DNA of 64,000 nucleotides from Ardenticatenaceae bacterium (GTDB lineage Bacteria > Chloroflexota > Anaerolineae > Promineifilales > Promineifilaceae). Below are positions 8,149 through 16,165 of the stretch, one piece after another. A program made the translations under genes and the position numbers. Each line of letters starts with the position of its first letter. Position 1 is the stretch's first letter. The stretch is taken from the NCBI GenBank assembly GCA_020634235.1, contig JACKCB010000001.1, positions 620,001 through 684,000 on the forward strand, written 5' to 3'. The notes beneath the pieces were generated by a model, which was not told the origin of the DNA, did no database searches, and saw only the letters and a list, made by a program, of their open reading frames with translations.

Positions 8149-9114
8149 TCAACGCCCAGCCACATCCACCACAATCGGCCGGTGATCAGAACCAATGCCG
8201 GGGCCACTGGCGAAGTGGGTCACCTGCAAGCCGCTTGTAACCAGCGCATGATCGATGGGAATTTGCAGCAGGGGCAGCGGCGTGGGCCAGGTAGGGTAAA
8301 TTCCAAAACCCACCCGCCCATCCTGCAGCCCACCCACGTGCAGCAGGTCGGCAAAATAAGGGGACCAGGGTGAGATATTCAGGTCACCGATGACAATGAC
8401 CTCCTCGGGCTGTGCGGCGACCCAGGCCCCCAGGGCCGCCAGGGTAGCATTGCGCCGTTCCTGCCGCCCGGCACCCAGCGGGATCGTCGGATGGACACCG
8501 ATGAGCGTCACCGGCCGGTCGCCCAACCACAGCCGGGCCATGATGGCCGGGCGGTCGGCCTCGTTCAGATACAACTCCTGCACCTCCGCCAGCGGTTGGC
8601 GGCTCAGCAGCACAATCCCGGCCGGGTCATGATCACTGGCGTGGCCATACACGTAGGCATACTCAGGCAGCGCCGCCCGCAGATCGGCCAACAGGCGCGA
8701 GCGGGCCTCAACCACCAGCACCACATCGGGCACAGTCTCAGCCACGTACTGGGCGGCCAGGGTGCCATCGGTGTTCTGCCAGTAGGCATTCATGGAGACC
8801 AGGCGCAGGGTTGGCCCCGGCCGGGGCAGTTCCGCCGCCGCCTGAGCCACCGCCCGGCCGGGCAGCAGCGGGCCAACCGGCAGCAAATTCAGGCCGGCCA
8901 GCAGCCCGGCCAGCAGCAGCCCCGGCCAGCGCCGTCCCAACAGATAGAGCAGCGCCAGCGCCGCCAACCCGGCCAGATACTGCACACGGAAGTGACTGAG
9001 CAGCTCCCAGGGCCACCAGGCCCGCCCCAAAAACGACAAGAAAGTGACCACGGCCCCGGCCACCAGGGCCAACCCCACCAGGCGCCAATACCAGCGGCGG
9101 ATTTCTATGCGCAA
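8149..9114 (-). CDS. Endonuclease/exonuclease/phosphatase-family protein with N-terminal membrane helices
   Basis: The 321-residue protein has three hydrophobic segments in its first 90 residues followed by an EEP domain: VSMNAYWQN, DVVLVVEAR (metal-binding Glu), LIGVHPTIP, VIGDLNISPWSP (GDLN motif), IDHALVTSG and the final GSDHRPIVV with the catalytic Asp-His. Such membrane-attached EEP proteins are common but their substrates are mostly unknown (DNA, phosphoinositides or other phosphodiesters). The start is TTG: AAGGAG sits 6 bases before it and no ATG fits. Three CCCGGCCGGG copies are inside (8617, 8816, 8853). Confidence 0.85.
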   Translation of the reverse strand: MRIEIRRWYWRLVGLALVAGAVVTFLSFLGRAWWPWELLSHFRVQYLAGLAALALLYLLGRRWPGLLLAGLLAGLNLLPVGPLLPGRAVAQAAAELPRPGPTLRLVSMNAYWQNTDGTLAAQYVAETVPDVVLVVEARSRLLADLRAALPEYAYVYGHASDHDPAGIVLLSRQPLAEVQELYLNEADRPAIMARLWLGDRPVTLIGVHPTIPLGAGRQERRNATLAALGAWVAAQPEEVIVIGDLNISPWSPYFADLLHVGGLQDGRVGFGIYPTWPTPLPLLQIPIDHALVTSGLQVTHFASGPGIGSDHRPIVVDVAGR

Positions 9115-9139
9115 AATCCTCTCCTTTCATGACCTGCCG

Positions 9140-9171
9140 GGCGGGCCGTCCCCGGCCGGGGGCAGCCCGCC
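9140..9171. repeat. Hairpin built around a CCCGGCCGGG palindrome
   Basis: A 7-bp outer stem (GGCGGGC at 9140-9146, GCCCGCC at 9165-9171) encloses the palindrome at 9151. It lies in the gap between the DUF4139 gene and the endonuclease-like gene and may act in transcript termination or stability; no U-run is present. A second perfect hairpin (GGTGCAG/CTGCACC, 9191-9208) is next to it. Confidence 0.5.
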
Positions 9172-9297
9172 ACATCATCATCTTTGCCCTGGTGCAGCTT
9201 ACTGCACCTTCCAACAGGTCATTATACGCGCAACAGGCGCGTTGTGCGCCAATTCTAATCAGCCTCTAGCCGGTGCGCGGTCAGCAGCAGGGTCACC

Positions 9298-11241
9298 CTA
9301 CCCCAGCGACGCCATCAACGCCTGGATTTGCTGCTCGAACTGCTTGATCTCCGCCCGGCGCTGTGCTTCTTCCTGACCCAGGCGCTTCAACTGCCCTTCG
9401 CCATCGGCCAACTGGTCCACGTACTGGCTGCGCAGCGCCCCCTCTTTGCCCGACATGCCCAGAGCTTGCATGTTGCCCTGAACCTGCTGCTGCCCCTTGT
9501 AGATACGCCCCCGCTCTTGCTCTATCTCTTGCAGCCGCTTCTCAAGCCGGGCAATCTCCTCACGCAGCCGCAGCAGGGCCGCGATTTTCTCATAGACGAC
9601 CTTATCCAGCAGTCCACGGCGCAGGTAATGCTGCAGGTTGGCATAGGATTGGCGCTGCAGTTCCTCGCGCCGGGTAACCAGTTGGCGCACCTGAACCCGC
9701 AGTTTGGTCTCGCCCCGGCCGGGGACAACCACCGCAAAGCGATAGTGTGCGTCAGTCTGTTCCACCACCGGCTGCGTTTCAAACAAGTCATAGCCAGACT
9801 GGCGCGGATGCTCCACCAGCACCGTTTTCTCCTCGGCCGTGCTGTTGGTAAGCTGGTAAGTGAGCGTTCGCACATCCCACTCTTCAATGAGCAGGTAGGC
9901 CCCGGAAATGGATAGCCCCCGAATCTCGCGGCGGTTCGCGCCATCTTCGCTCACTTTCACGCCCAATTCTACGGCATAGGGCACAATGAACTCAGACGTT
10001 TCCACGGTGAAGGGCAAAATCGCCTCGCCCACGTACTCCCCTCCTTCCACTACCGTCACCGGACCCCGTTCCAACGTGAGGCCGGTGCTGTTATTAAAGC
10101 GCAGGCTGGCCACAGGGTTTACCGGCAATTGCTGGCCGTTGTACAACAGATCTTTGCGGTAGGCCAGGTCAGCCGAAAGGATGGGAACCATGGCCGACTG
10201 GCCACGCCCCACCGTAACGGGGGTGGTGATGTTGTATTGAAACAGCTCGCCCAGCGCCTCGCCGGTGGCCCCGGCCGGGGCAGAATCACGCAGTTCAGCC
10301 CGTGACATCTTGGCCCGGCGCGGCATGGCTGCCTCCCCGGCCGGGGACGGAGCCATCATCGCCATCGAAACCCCGCGCGCCATGTCCGCATCGGCCATGG
10401 CCGGCGACAGGGCCGCGCCAAAGCCCACCGGCCCCGCCGCCACCCGGGCCTCCTCCGTCACCACCGGCCGCTCCGGCGTAAACGGCGTATACAGATCATA
10501 GACAAAGGAAATCGGCATCCCGGCCACCAGCGACAATGCAACCCCGGCCAGGTCCTCCTCCATGCGGTTATCGAAGATACCCCAGCCCAGCAGCAGCGCC
10601 GTCGGCCCCCCTTCAGCCTCCGGCTCTGTCACCAGCCGGTAACTCACCCGCCAGGTAGGCGCAGGGGCCACATAACTCACCATCAGGTCATGTTCGCCCG
10701 GTGTCAACCGCACCGTCACCTGCCGATAATCCTCCTGGCCCACCGCCGTTTGCAGGAAGAAGCGCAAATCGGCCGCCGCCTGCTCATCCTGCACCGTCAC
10801 CGCCTGCACCCGGCCCAACGGCACCGCCTGCACCTGGGCCGTGTCGGCCACCAGCAGCGACACCAGCGAACTGGCCAGCGGCTGCTCCTTGTCCACCTCA
10901 TCCAGGCCCAACAGCGTGCCACGCACCATCTCAGCCTGGTCCAGGTGCAGCATCACCAATCGGCCGCGCAGGCTGGCCAGCAGATCGCGCAGGCTGCGCC
11001 CATCCCCCAGGCGGATGGAACAGCCGGCCAGCCGCTCCTCCTCGCTCTGCGGCGTGGCATAGTCCACGCCCAACACCTGCCCCTCGCCCCACGAAATCGC
11101 CGTCAGACTTTTGAGAATATCATTCATTTCCGCCACGCGGAAGGAGAGCGTTACCGCTTCACTGTTGATCTTGGCGCGTCGCTCAAAATAGCCAACGCCA
11201 TGCTTATACAGGGTCATGCGCCGAATTGGTAAGCTGGTCAT
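9298..11241 (-). CDS. DUF4139 domain protein with C-terminal coiled coil
   Basis: The 647-residue protein starts MTSLPIRRMTLYKHGVGYFERR, typical of DUF4139 proteins in which an N-terminal beta domain is followed by a long beta-rich region (VRLTPGEHDLMVSYVAPAPTWRVSYRL is a recognisable block). The last 120 residues are a Glu/Arg/Gln heptad-rich coiled coil. The mid-section has an Ala/Met-rich linker (about 285-325). No signal peptide is visible. Function of the family is unknown. TAGGAGA lies before the ATG. Three CCCGGCCGGG copies lie inside (9714, 10270, 10336). Confidence 0.8.
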   Translation of the reverse strand: MTSLPIRRMTLYKHGVGYFERRAKINSEAVTLSFRVAEMNDILKSLTAISWGEGQVLGVDYATPQSEEERLAGCSIRLGDGRSLRDLLASLRGRLVMLHLDQAEMVRGTLLGLDEVDKEQPLASSLVSLLVADTAQVQAVPLGRVQAVTVQDEQAAADLRFFLQTAVGQEDYRQVTVRLTPGEHDLMVSYVAPAPTWRVSYRLVTEPEAEGGPTALLLGWGIFDNRMEEDLAGVALSLVAGMPISFVYDLYTPFTPERPVVTEEARVAAGPVGFGAALSPAMADADMARGVSMAMMAPSPAGEAAMPRRAKMSRAELRDSAPAGATGEALGELFQYNITTPVTVGRGQSAMVPILSADLAYRKDLLYNGQQLPVNPVASLRFNNSTGLTLERGPVTVVEGGEYVGEAILPFTVETSEFIVPYAVELGVKVSEDGANRREIRGLSISGAYLLIEEWDVRTLTYQLTNSTAEEKTVLVEHPRQSGYDLFETQPVVEQTDAHYRFAVVVPGRGETKLRVQVRQLVTRREELQRQSYANLQHYLRRGLLDKVVYEKIAALLRLREEIARLEKRLQEIEQERGRIYKGQQQVQGNMQALGMSGKEGALRSQYVDQLADGEGQLKRLGQEEAQRRAEIKQFEQQIQALMASLG

Positions 11242-11480
11242 GGGAAGTCTCCTAATCGTAATTCGTTAGTAAATGAACAGATCACAACGGTTTCCCCGAT
11301 GGTAGATGCCCGGCCGGGTATCCGGTCCATTGGATCAGGGCTTAACGCAAACACAAGCGCGCAGTCCCTCCGGAGACCTGGCAAATTTTCCAACCAATTC
11401 CTCACCCGCGCCTCAAGTGACAAAACTCCCAGGTCAGAACGGTGCTGCAGGCCAGGTCTAGTCCCCACCGGCCGGTGGCG

Positions 11481-14054
11481 TTAGCGCTCGTCCGTGGGAC
11501 CCAACAGATGCTCGTCCGTGGACCCCAACAAATGCTCGCCCACAGTACCGGCCGAGGCTTCAGTCCGATGCTCATACTGGCTGAGCAGCTCGCGGCGCAG
11601 CACTTTGCCAATGAAGCTGCGCGGGAACTCCTTGACAAAGATAACCTTGCGGGGCACGCGGTTGGGCGGCAACCGCCGTTCACAGTAGGCGATGATGGTG
11701 CGGGCCGGCAGCCAGGCATCCTCTTTGACTTTGACAAAGGCCACCGGCCGGTTAGCAATCCCAACAACAACCACCTCCATTACCTGGGGCAGTTCGTAAA
11801 TCACCTCTTCCACATCGCGGGGAAAGGCGATGCTGGCATCATCTTCCGTGTGCCAGATATCTTGCCGGCGGCTAACAATCTGGAAATAGCCATCATCATC
11901 CATGCGGGCGATATCGTTGGTGTGCAGCCAGCCATCCTCACCCAGGACGCCGCTCGTCGCCTCGTCGTCGTTCCAATAGCCCAGCATCACCTGCGGACCA
12001 CGCACCAGCAGCTCGCCAATCTGCCCGGCCGGGAGCGGCACACCGGTGATCAGGTCCACAATACGCGCTTCCGTATTGGGCAGTGGCAGGCCAATCGACC
12101 CCACCTTATCCCGGCCAAACAACGGATTGGCATGGGTAACCGGAGCGGCCTCGCTGAGGCCATACCCCTCCACCAGCCGCCCCTTAGTCAGCTTCTCAAA
12201 CTGCTCCTGCACCTCCACCGGCAGCGGAGCCGCACCGCACAAACAGGCACGTATCGAATTCACATCGTACTTACGCACCTCCGGGAAGTTATTGATGGCC
12301 ACGTACATCGACGGCACCCCGGGGAAAAGGGTGGGATGGTATTTGCGGATATGCTCCAGCACCTCCTGCGGCTCAAACGTAGGCAGGAGCAGCATCGTCG
12401 CCCCAATGTTGATGGCCAGGTTCATGCCGGCGGTCATGCCATAGACGTGGCTGAAGGGCACCACGCACAAAATCGTCTCTTCGCCATCGCGCACGTTGCT
12501 CAGCCAGGCGCGGGTTTGCATGGTGTTGGCCACCAGGTTGGCATGGCTCAGGGTCACGCCCTTTGGGCGGTTGGTGGTACCGCCGGTGAACTGGATGACG
12601 GCTGGGTCCTCCGGCCGGGACAGCACTTCCAACGGCTCCGGGCGATGCTGGCGCAGCAGCGATCCCCAGCGGAATTCCCCCGGACCCAGGGGCAGCGCCG
12701 GGCGATAGGGCCGGGCCAGCTCTGGGCGCAGGCGCATAGCCAGCCGCGCCTTGTGTGGCAAATAATTACCCGGCCAACCATAGATGATATGGCTCACCTC
12801 GCTCTGCCCGCGCACGGCCAGGGCCACAGCTTGCATGCTGGCCAGCGTAATCAGCACCGTTGCTCCGGAGACCTGGGCCTCGCGGGCCAATTCGTCCGCA
12901 TCCAACCGAGGGTTGCTCATCACCACAATACCACCCAGGCGCAGCACGGCGTAATAGGCGATGATGAGGTGGGGCACATTCGGCAAGAGCAGCATCACCC
13001 GCGTGCCCTGGGCAACGCCCATCTGGTGCAGCGCCGTAGCCAGCCGGTCCACCTGATCGCGCAGGTGGGTAAAACGCAGGGCACGCCCCTTGAAGATGAC
13101 TGCCTCGCGCGAGGCAAAGCGCTGGCAGGCGCGGTCAAAGAGGCGCGTGAGGGGCAGGCGCGGAATGTCGATGGTGTGGGGCACACCCGATTCATAATGA
13201 ACCAGCCAGGGGCGTTCAGCCACCAGACGGCTGGTACCCGGCTCCGGCCGGTCTTCCCACCAACTGGTGTAGCGCCCCCCGGCCGGGCCGGCAGCAATGA
13301 AGCGCTCAATCGCCCGGTTAACGGCATCGTGCCGCTCCAGCATGACCATGTGGGCCGACGCCCCCACATTAACCACTTCGGCATCGGGTACCAGTTCGCC
13401 CACCCGGCTGAACGAGACCTCCGAGAAGACACGGTCGCGTTCACCGGTGATCACCAGCGTCGGCGTTTTTACCTGGGGAAACCGCTCCCAGCCGTTCCAC
13501 TGGTTCAGATTTTGCCAATACAGCTCCTTCAGGGCCACGCCCGAAGCGCGCACAAAGCGGCGGAAAACGGGCTGCAAGGTGCGCAGCAGGGGGGTGGGCA
13601 GCAGGAAGAGGGCGCGGTAAAGCCGCACCAGCTCATACTCACCAGCGGAGGCAATGAGAACGAGTCTTCTTACTCGTTCCGGGTGAGCCAGGGCGTAATC
13701 GGTGGCAATGGCTCCGCCAAAGGAGTGGCCGGCCAGTACAAACGGCTGGTTGACCTGGCGCGCCGCCAGGATAGCGTCCAGGTCGGCAAGCAGGCGGGGC
13801 ATATCATATCCCCCGGCCGGGTGGTTTGGCCCCGGCGCCGACGACTGCCCGTGGCCGCGCACATCCACCGCCAGCACCCGGTTAACGTCGGAGAACGCCT
13901 CCATCTGGTACTGCCACTGCCGCGCATTACCGCCAAAGCCATGCAGCAGCACCAATGTTTGCGCCGGGCGCTGCGGGCTGATGTCGATGAAGCTGAGCCG
14001 CGCGCCCGGGCCAACTTCAATTTCGTCCCGGTAGAGTTCCAGATCAAGCTGCAT
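11481..14054 (-). CDS. Fusion of alpha/beta-hydrolase and AMP-dependent acyl-CoA synthetase
   Basis: One 857-residue chain joins two enzymes. Residues 1-255 are an alpha/beta hydrolase: LLHGFGG oxyanion loop, GHSFGG nucleophile Ser at about 111, GERD Asp near 207 and ASAHM His near 235. Residues about 275-845 are an acyl-activating enzyme: TGGTTNRPKG (490-499) as the phosphate loop with Asn where Gly is usual, GYGLSEA, GWLHTNDIA and the catalytic Lys in SFIGKVLR near the end. It would activate a carboxylic acid as acyl-AMP/acyl-CoA; the hydrolase half may release or supply the acid from an ester. The hinge reads SRRQDIW rather than the usual GR-KD-I. The ATG at 14054 overlaps the trmB stop by 11 bases, suggesting coupled translation. 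Three palindromes are inside. Confidence 0.85.
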   Translation of the reverse strand: MQLDLELYRDEIEVGPGARLSFIDISPQRPAQTLVLLHGFGGNARQWQYQMEAFSDVNRVLAVDVRGHGQSSAPGPNHPAGGYDMPRLLADLDAILAARQVNQPFVLAGHSFGGAIATDYALAHPERVRRLVLIASAGEYELVRLYRALFLLPTPLLRTLQPVFRRFVRASGVALKELYWQNLNQWNGWERFPQVKTPTLVITGERDRVFSEVSFSRVGELVPDAEVVNVGASAHMVMLERHDAVNRAIERFIAAGPAGGRYTSWWEDRPEPGTSRLVAERPWLVHYESGVPHTIDIPRLPLTRLFDRACQRFASREAVIFKGRALRFTHLRDQVDRLATALHQMGVAQGTRVMLLLPNVPHLIIAYYAVLRLGGIVVMSNPRLDADELAREAQVSGATVLITLASMQAVALAVRGQSEVSHIIYGWPGNYLPHKARLAMRLRPELARPYRPALPLGPGEFRWGSLLRQHRPEPLEVLSRPEDPAVIQFTGGTTNRPKGVTLSHANLVANTMQTRAWLSNVRDGEETILCVVPFSHVYGMTAGMNLAINIGATMLLLPTFEPQEVLEHIRKYHPTLFPGVPSMYVAINNFPEVRKYDVNSIRACLCGAAPLPVEVQEQFEKLTKGRLVEGYGLSEAAPVTHANPLFGRDKVGSIGLPLPNTEARIVDLITGVPLPAGQIGELLVRGPQVMLGYWNDDEATSGVLGEDGWLHTNDIARMDDDGYFQIVSRRQDIWHTEDDASIAFPRDVEEVIYELPQVMEVVVVGIANRPVAFVKVKEDAWLPARTIIAYCERRLPPNRVPRKVIFVKEFPRSFIGKVLRRELLSQYEHRTEASAGTVGEHLLGSTDEHLLGPTDER
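11486..11533 (-). repeat. 24-bp tandem repeat at the 3' end of the ligase gene
   Basis: Two adjacent 24-base units (11486-11509 and 11510-11533) differ at about two positions. They encode a doubled HLLG-S/P-TDE motif as the last residues of the hydrolase-ligase protein. It looks like a recent in-frame tandem duplication. Confidence 0.8.
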
Positions 14055-15042
14055 GGTTAACCTGTAAGTTGCTGTGACGAATTACCATGGCCGGGTGCAG
14101 GGTTTGCAGCCAGCCGGCCAGCGCCGACAGGGCATGATGCACCCCGGCGGTTGGCCGTGGAAAGCCAAGCTCGTGTAAGCCCAGGATAAGCTCGTTGTCC
14201 GGGCGCTGGCCAATGGTCAGGGCAATACGCTGGGTCATTGGCTCCTCACTGACATAGGTGTCCACCAGCAGCACCTCGGCCCGGTGAGAAGCGTATACGT
14301 CGACAAAGCGACCGCTGGCCGCGGCGCTGGACCAGGCCAGCGGCACGAACTGCGCCGCCACTTCGGCCAGGGGCAGCGGGCTGTACATGACGATGTGAGG
14401 CATAGGATACTCCGGAGGAATGGGAAATGGGGTCCCGGCCGGGCGACTGTTACGCTGCCATTTGAAGTAGTGGCAGGTGCGGCCGGCAGCCAGGGCGATC
14501 TGCTCGTACTTGGTGCGAATTCGTTGGGGGTCTTCGGTGACAAAAGGGGCCGGCAGGCGACTGTGGAAATGGGGTGTGGCCAGGAGGCACGCCTCTATCT
14601 GGGCCGCATAACCGGCGTGGTCGGTGGCTATCTCCAGCGGTGCCCCGGCCGGGAGGCGGTCAGCCAGCAGGTCCAGGAAGCGGGGATTAATCAGCCGGCG
14701 GTGGTGATGGGCCGGTTTGGGCCAGGGATCGGGGAAGTTGATAAAAACCCCGGCCGGGGAGCCGGGGGCGAAGAAAACCCACACGCCAAACAGCGCGTCG
14801 GCGTTGAGCAGGCGGACGTTGGTCAGGCCGGCGCGTTGCAACCGCCGGGCGGCGCGGCGCTGGGCCGGCAGCGAAATCTCCAGGCCGACGATGTTCCCGG
14901 CCGGGTGGCGGGCGGCCAGATCACGCAAGAACTGGCCATTGCCAAAGCCAATCTCCAGGTACAGCGGCGCTTCCCGGCCAAAAATGGTTGTCCAGTCGGC
15001 CGGCCAGGGCAGGCACTTGCTCTCTAACAGATAATCGGGCAT
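14044..15042 (-). CDS. trmB: tRNA (guanine46-N7)-methyltransferase with extra C-terminal domain
   Basis: TrmB methylates G46 in tRNA with S-adenosylmethionine. The SAM-binding EIGFGNG (30-36), LEI after beta-2, INFPDPWPK (101-109) and the T-KYE block (177-180) are all present. The family is usually 210-240 residues; this one is 332, with about 115 extra residues from MPHIVMYSPLPLAEVAAQF onward that are not part of TrmB. The ATG at 15042 is chosen because homology starts there; no ribosome-binding site precedes it, but a TATAAT box ends 6 bases upstream, so the mRNA may be leaderless. Four CCCGGCCGGG copies lie inside. The following hydrolase-ligase gene overlaps its stop. Confidence 0.88.
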   Translation of the reverse strand: MPDYLLESKCLPWPADWTTIFGREAPLYLEIGFGNGQFLRDLAARHPAGNIVGLEISLPAQRRAARRLQRAGLTNVRLLNADALFGVWVFFAPGSPAGVFINFPDPWPKPAHHHRRLINPRFLDLLADRLPAGAPLEIATDHAGYAAQIEACLLATPHFHSRLPAPFVTEDPQRIRTKYEQIALAAGRTCHYFKWQRNSRPAGTPFPIPPEYPMPHIVMYSPLPLAEVAAQFVPLAWSSAAASGRFVDVYASHRAEVLLVDTYVSEEPMTQRIALTIGQRPDNELILGLHELGFPRPTAGVHHALSALAGWLQTLHPAMVIRHSNLQVNHAA

Positions 15043-15048
15043 AAAGTG

Positions 15049-15054
15049 ATTATA
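15049..15054 (-). promoter_or_regulatory. -10 box immediately before trmB, leaderless start likely
   Basis: A perfect TATAAT on the minus strand ends 6 bases before the ATG at 15042, which would put the transcription start at or next to the start codon. The -35 region is weak. Confidence 0.45.
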
Positions 15055-15120
15055 AAACAGGCGAGGCAACTGAACCACCTCACCAACTCTGCTTAGCCAT
15101 ACCCGGCCGGGGCATTTGCG

Positions 15121-15136
15121 CTATCCTGCCGGATAG
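15121..15136. promoter_or_regulatory. Perfect dyad between divergent trmB and arginase genes
   Basis: CTATCC-TGCC-GGATAG, a perfect 6-bp inverted repeat in the 146-base divergent intergenic region. It could be an operator, but is short. Confidence 0.3.
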
Positions 15137-15188
15137 GTGACAATAGCATCATGCCCATACTTAGCTATTTATCTAACGAGGACGTCCA

Positions 15189-16079
15189 TTGAAACCCACC
15201 GTGCGCATCATTGGCGTGCCCATGGACCTGGGCCAGAACCGGCGGGGGGTAGATATGGGGCCAAGCGCCATCCGCTACGCCGGGCTGCAAGCCAGGCTGG
15301 AACGGTTAGGCTACCAGGTTTTCGACCAGGGCAATGTCCAGGTACCCAACCCCGAAGAGGAGGTTGCCGAAGGCAAACTGCGCCGGCTCAAGACCGTTAC
15401 CGCCGCTTGCCAGGCCCTCTACGCCATGGCCTGCACCTTCATTGAGCATGATGAATTTGGCGTTTACCTGGGCGGAGACCACAGCATGAGTATTGGCACC
15501 ATTGCCGCGGCGGCGCACAAAGAGCCGGTCGGCATTGTCTGGATCGACGCCCACGGTGATTTTAACACCCCGGAGACCACGCCCAGCGGCAACATCCATG
15601 GCATGCCAGTGGCTGCCCTGGTTGGTGACGGGGCCGCCGACCTGGTCAACGTCGGTTTTGCGGGCGCCAAAATCCACCCGGCGCAGATTGTACAGATTGG
15701 CATCCGCGACCTGGACCAACCGGAGCGGGAACGGCTGCTGCGCAGCGGCATCAGCGTCTATACCATGCGCCACCTGGATGAGCTGGGCATGGCCGCCGTG
15801 GCCCGGCGGGCCTTGGACCGGCTGCGTCACCTGCCGCGCATCCATGTCAGTCTGGACATGGACAGCCTGGACCCAGACGAAGCGCCGGGAGTGGGCACGC
15901 CGGTTCCTGGCGGCCTAACCTATCGCGAGGCGCATCTGTTGATGGAGATTTTGGGCGACTCCGGCCGGGTGAAATCCATCGATGTGGTCGAAATCAACCC
16001 AATCCTGGACGACGCCAACCGCACCGCCGAACTGGCCGTGGAGCTTATCGCTTCCCTCCTGGGACAGCGAATTTTGTAG
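15189..16079 (+). CDS. rocF: Arginase (ureohydrolase family)
   Basis: Arginase hydrolyses arginine to ornithine and urea using two manganese ions. All metal-site blocks are present: YLGGDHSMS, WIDAHGDFNTP, SLDMDSLDPDEAPGVGTPV and the C-terminal DVVEINP. The opening RIIGVPMDLGQNRRGVDMGPSAIRYAGL is characteristic of arginase rather than agmatinase. Length (296) fits. The start is a TTG preceded by GAGGA at 6 bases. It runs divergently from trmB and 86 bases ahead of an ABC exporter. No urea-cycle or urease genes are nearby, so it may serve arginine use as nitrogen source or ornithine supply. Confidence 0.92.
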   Translation: MKPTVRIIGVPMDLGQNRRGVDMGPSAIRYAGLQARLERLGYQVFDQGNVQVPNPEEEVAEGKLRRLKTVTAACQALYAMACTFIEHDEFGVYLGGDHSMSIGTIAAAAHKEPVGIVWIDAHGDFNTPETTPSGNIHGMPVAALVGDGAADLVNVGFAGAKIHPAQIVQIGIRDLDQPERERLLRSGISVYTMRHLDELGMAAVARRALDRLRHLPRIHVSLDMDSLDPDEAPGVGTPVPGGLTYREAHLLMEILGDSGRVKSIDVVEINPILDDANRTAELAVELIASLLGQRIL

Positions 16080-16165
16080 ACGGAGAGACAGCTTTTAGCG
16101 AACAGGCAGTTGAGCTGCCGATAGCAGTGGGTAACTGCGGATCATTCGCTGCCCGGAGAGAGCAG

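Noticed and set aside
11442..14060. Very long open frame (872 codons) antisense to the hydrolase-ligase fusion
   Set aside because: The opposite strand encodes a protein with intact catalytic motifs; the antisense frame is rich in His/Gln/Arg, as expected from a mirrored high-GC gene, and has no recognisable domain.
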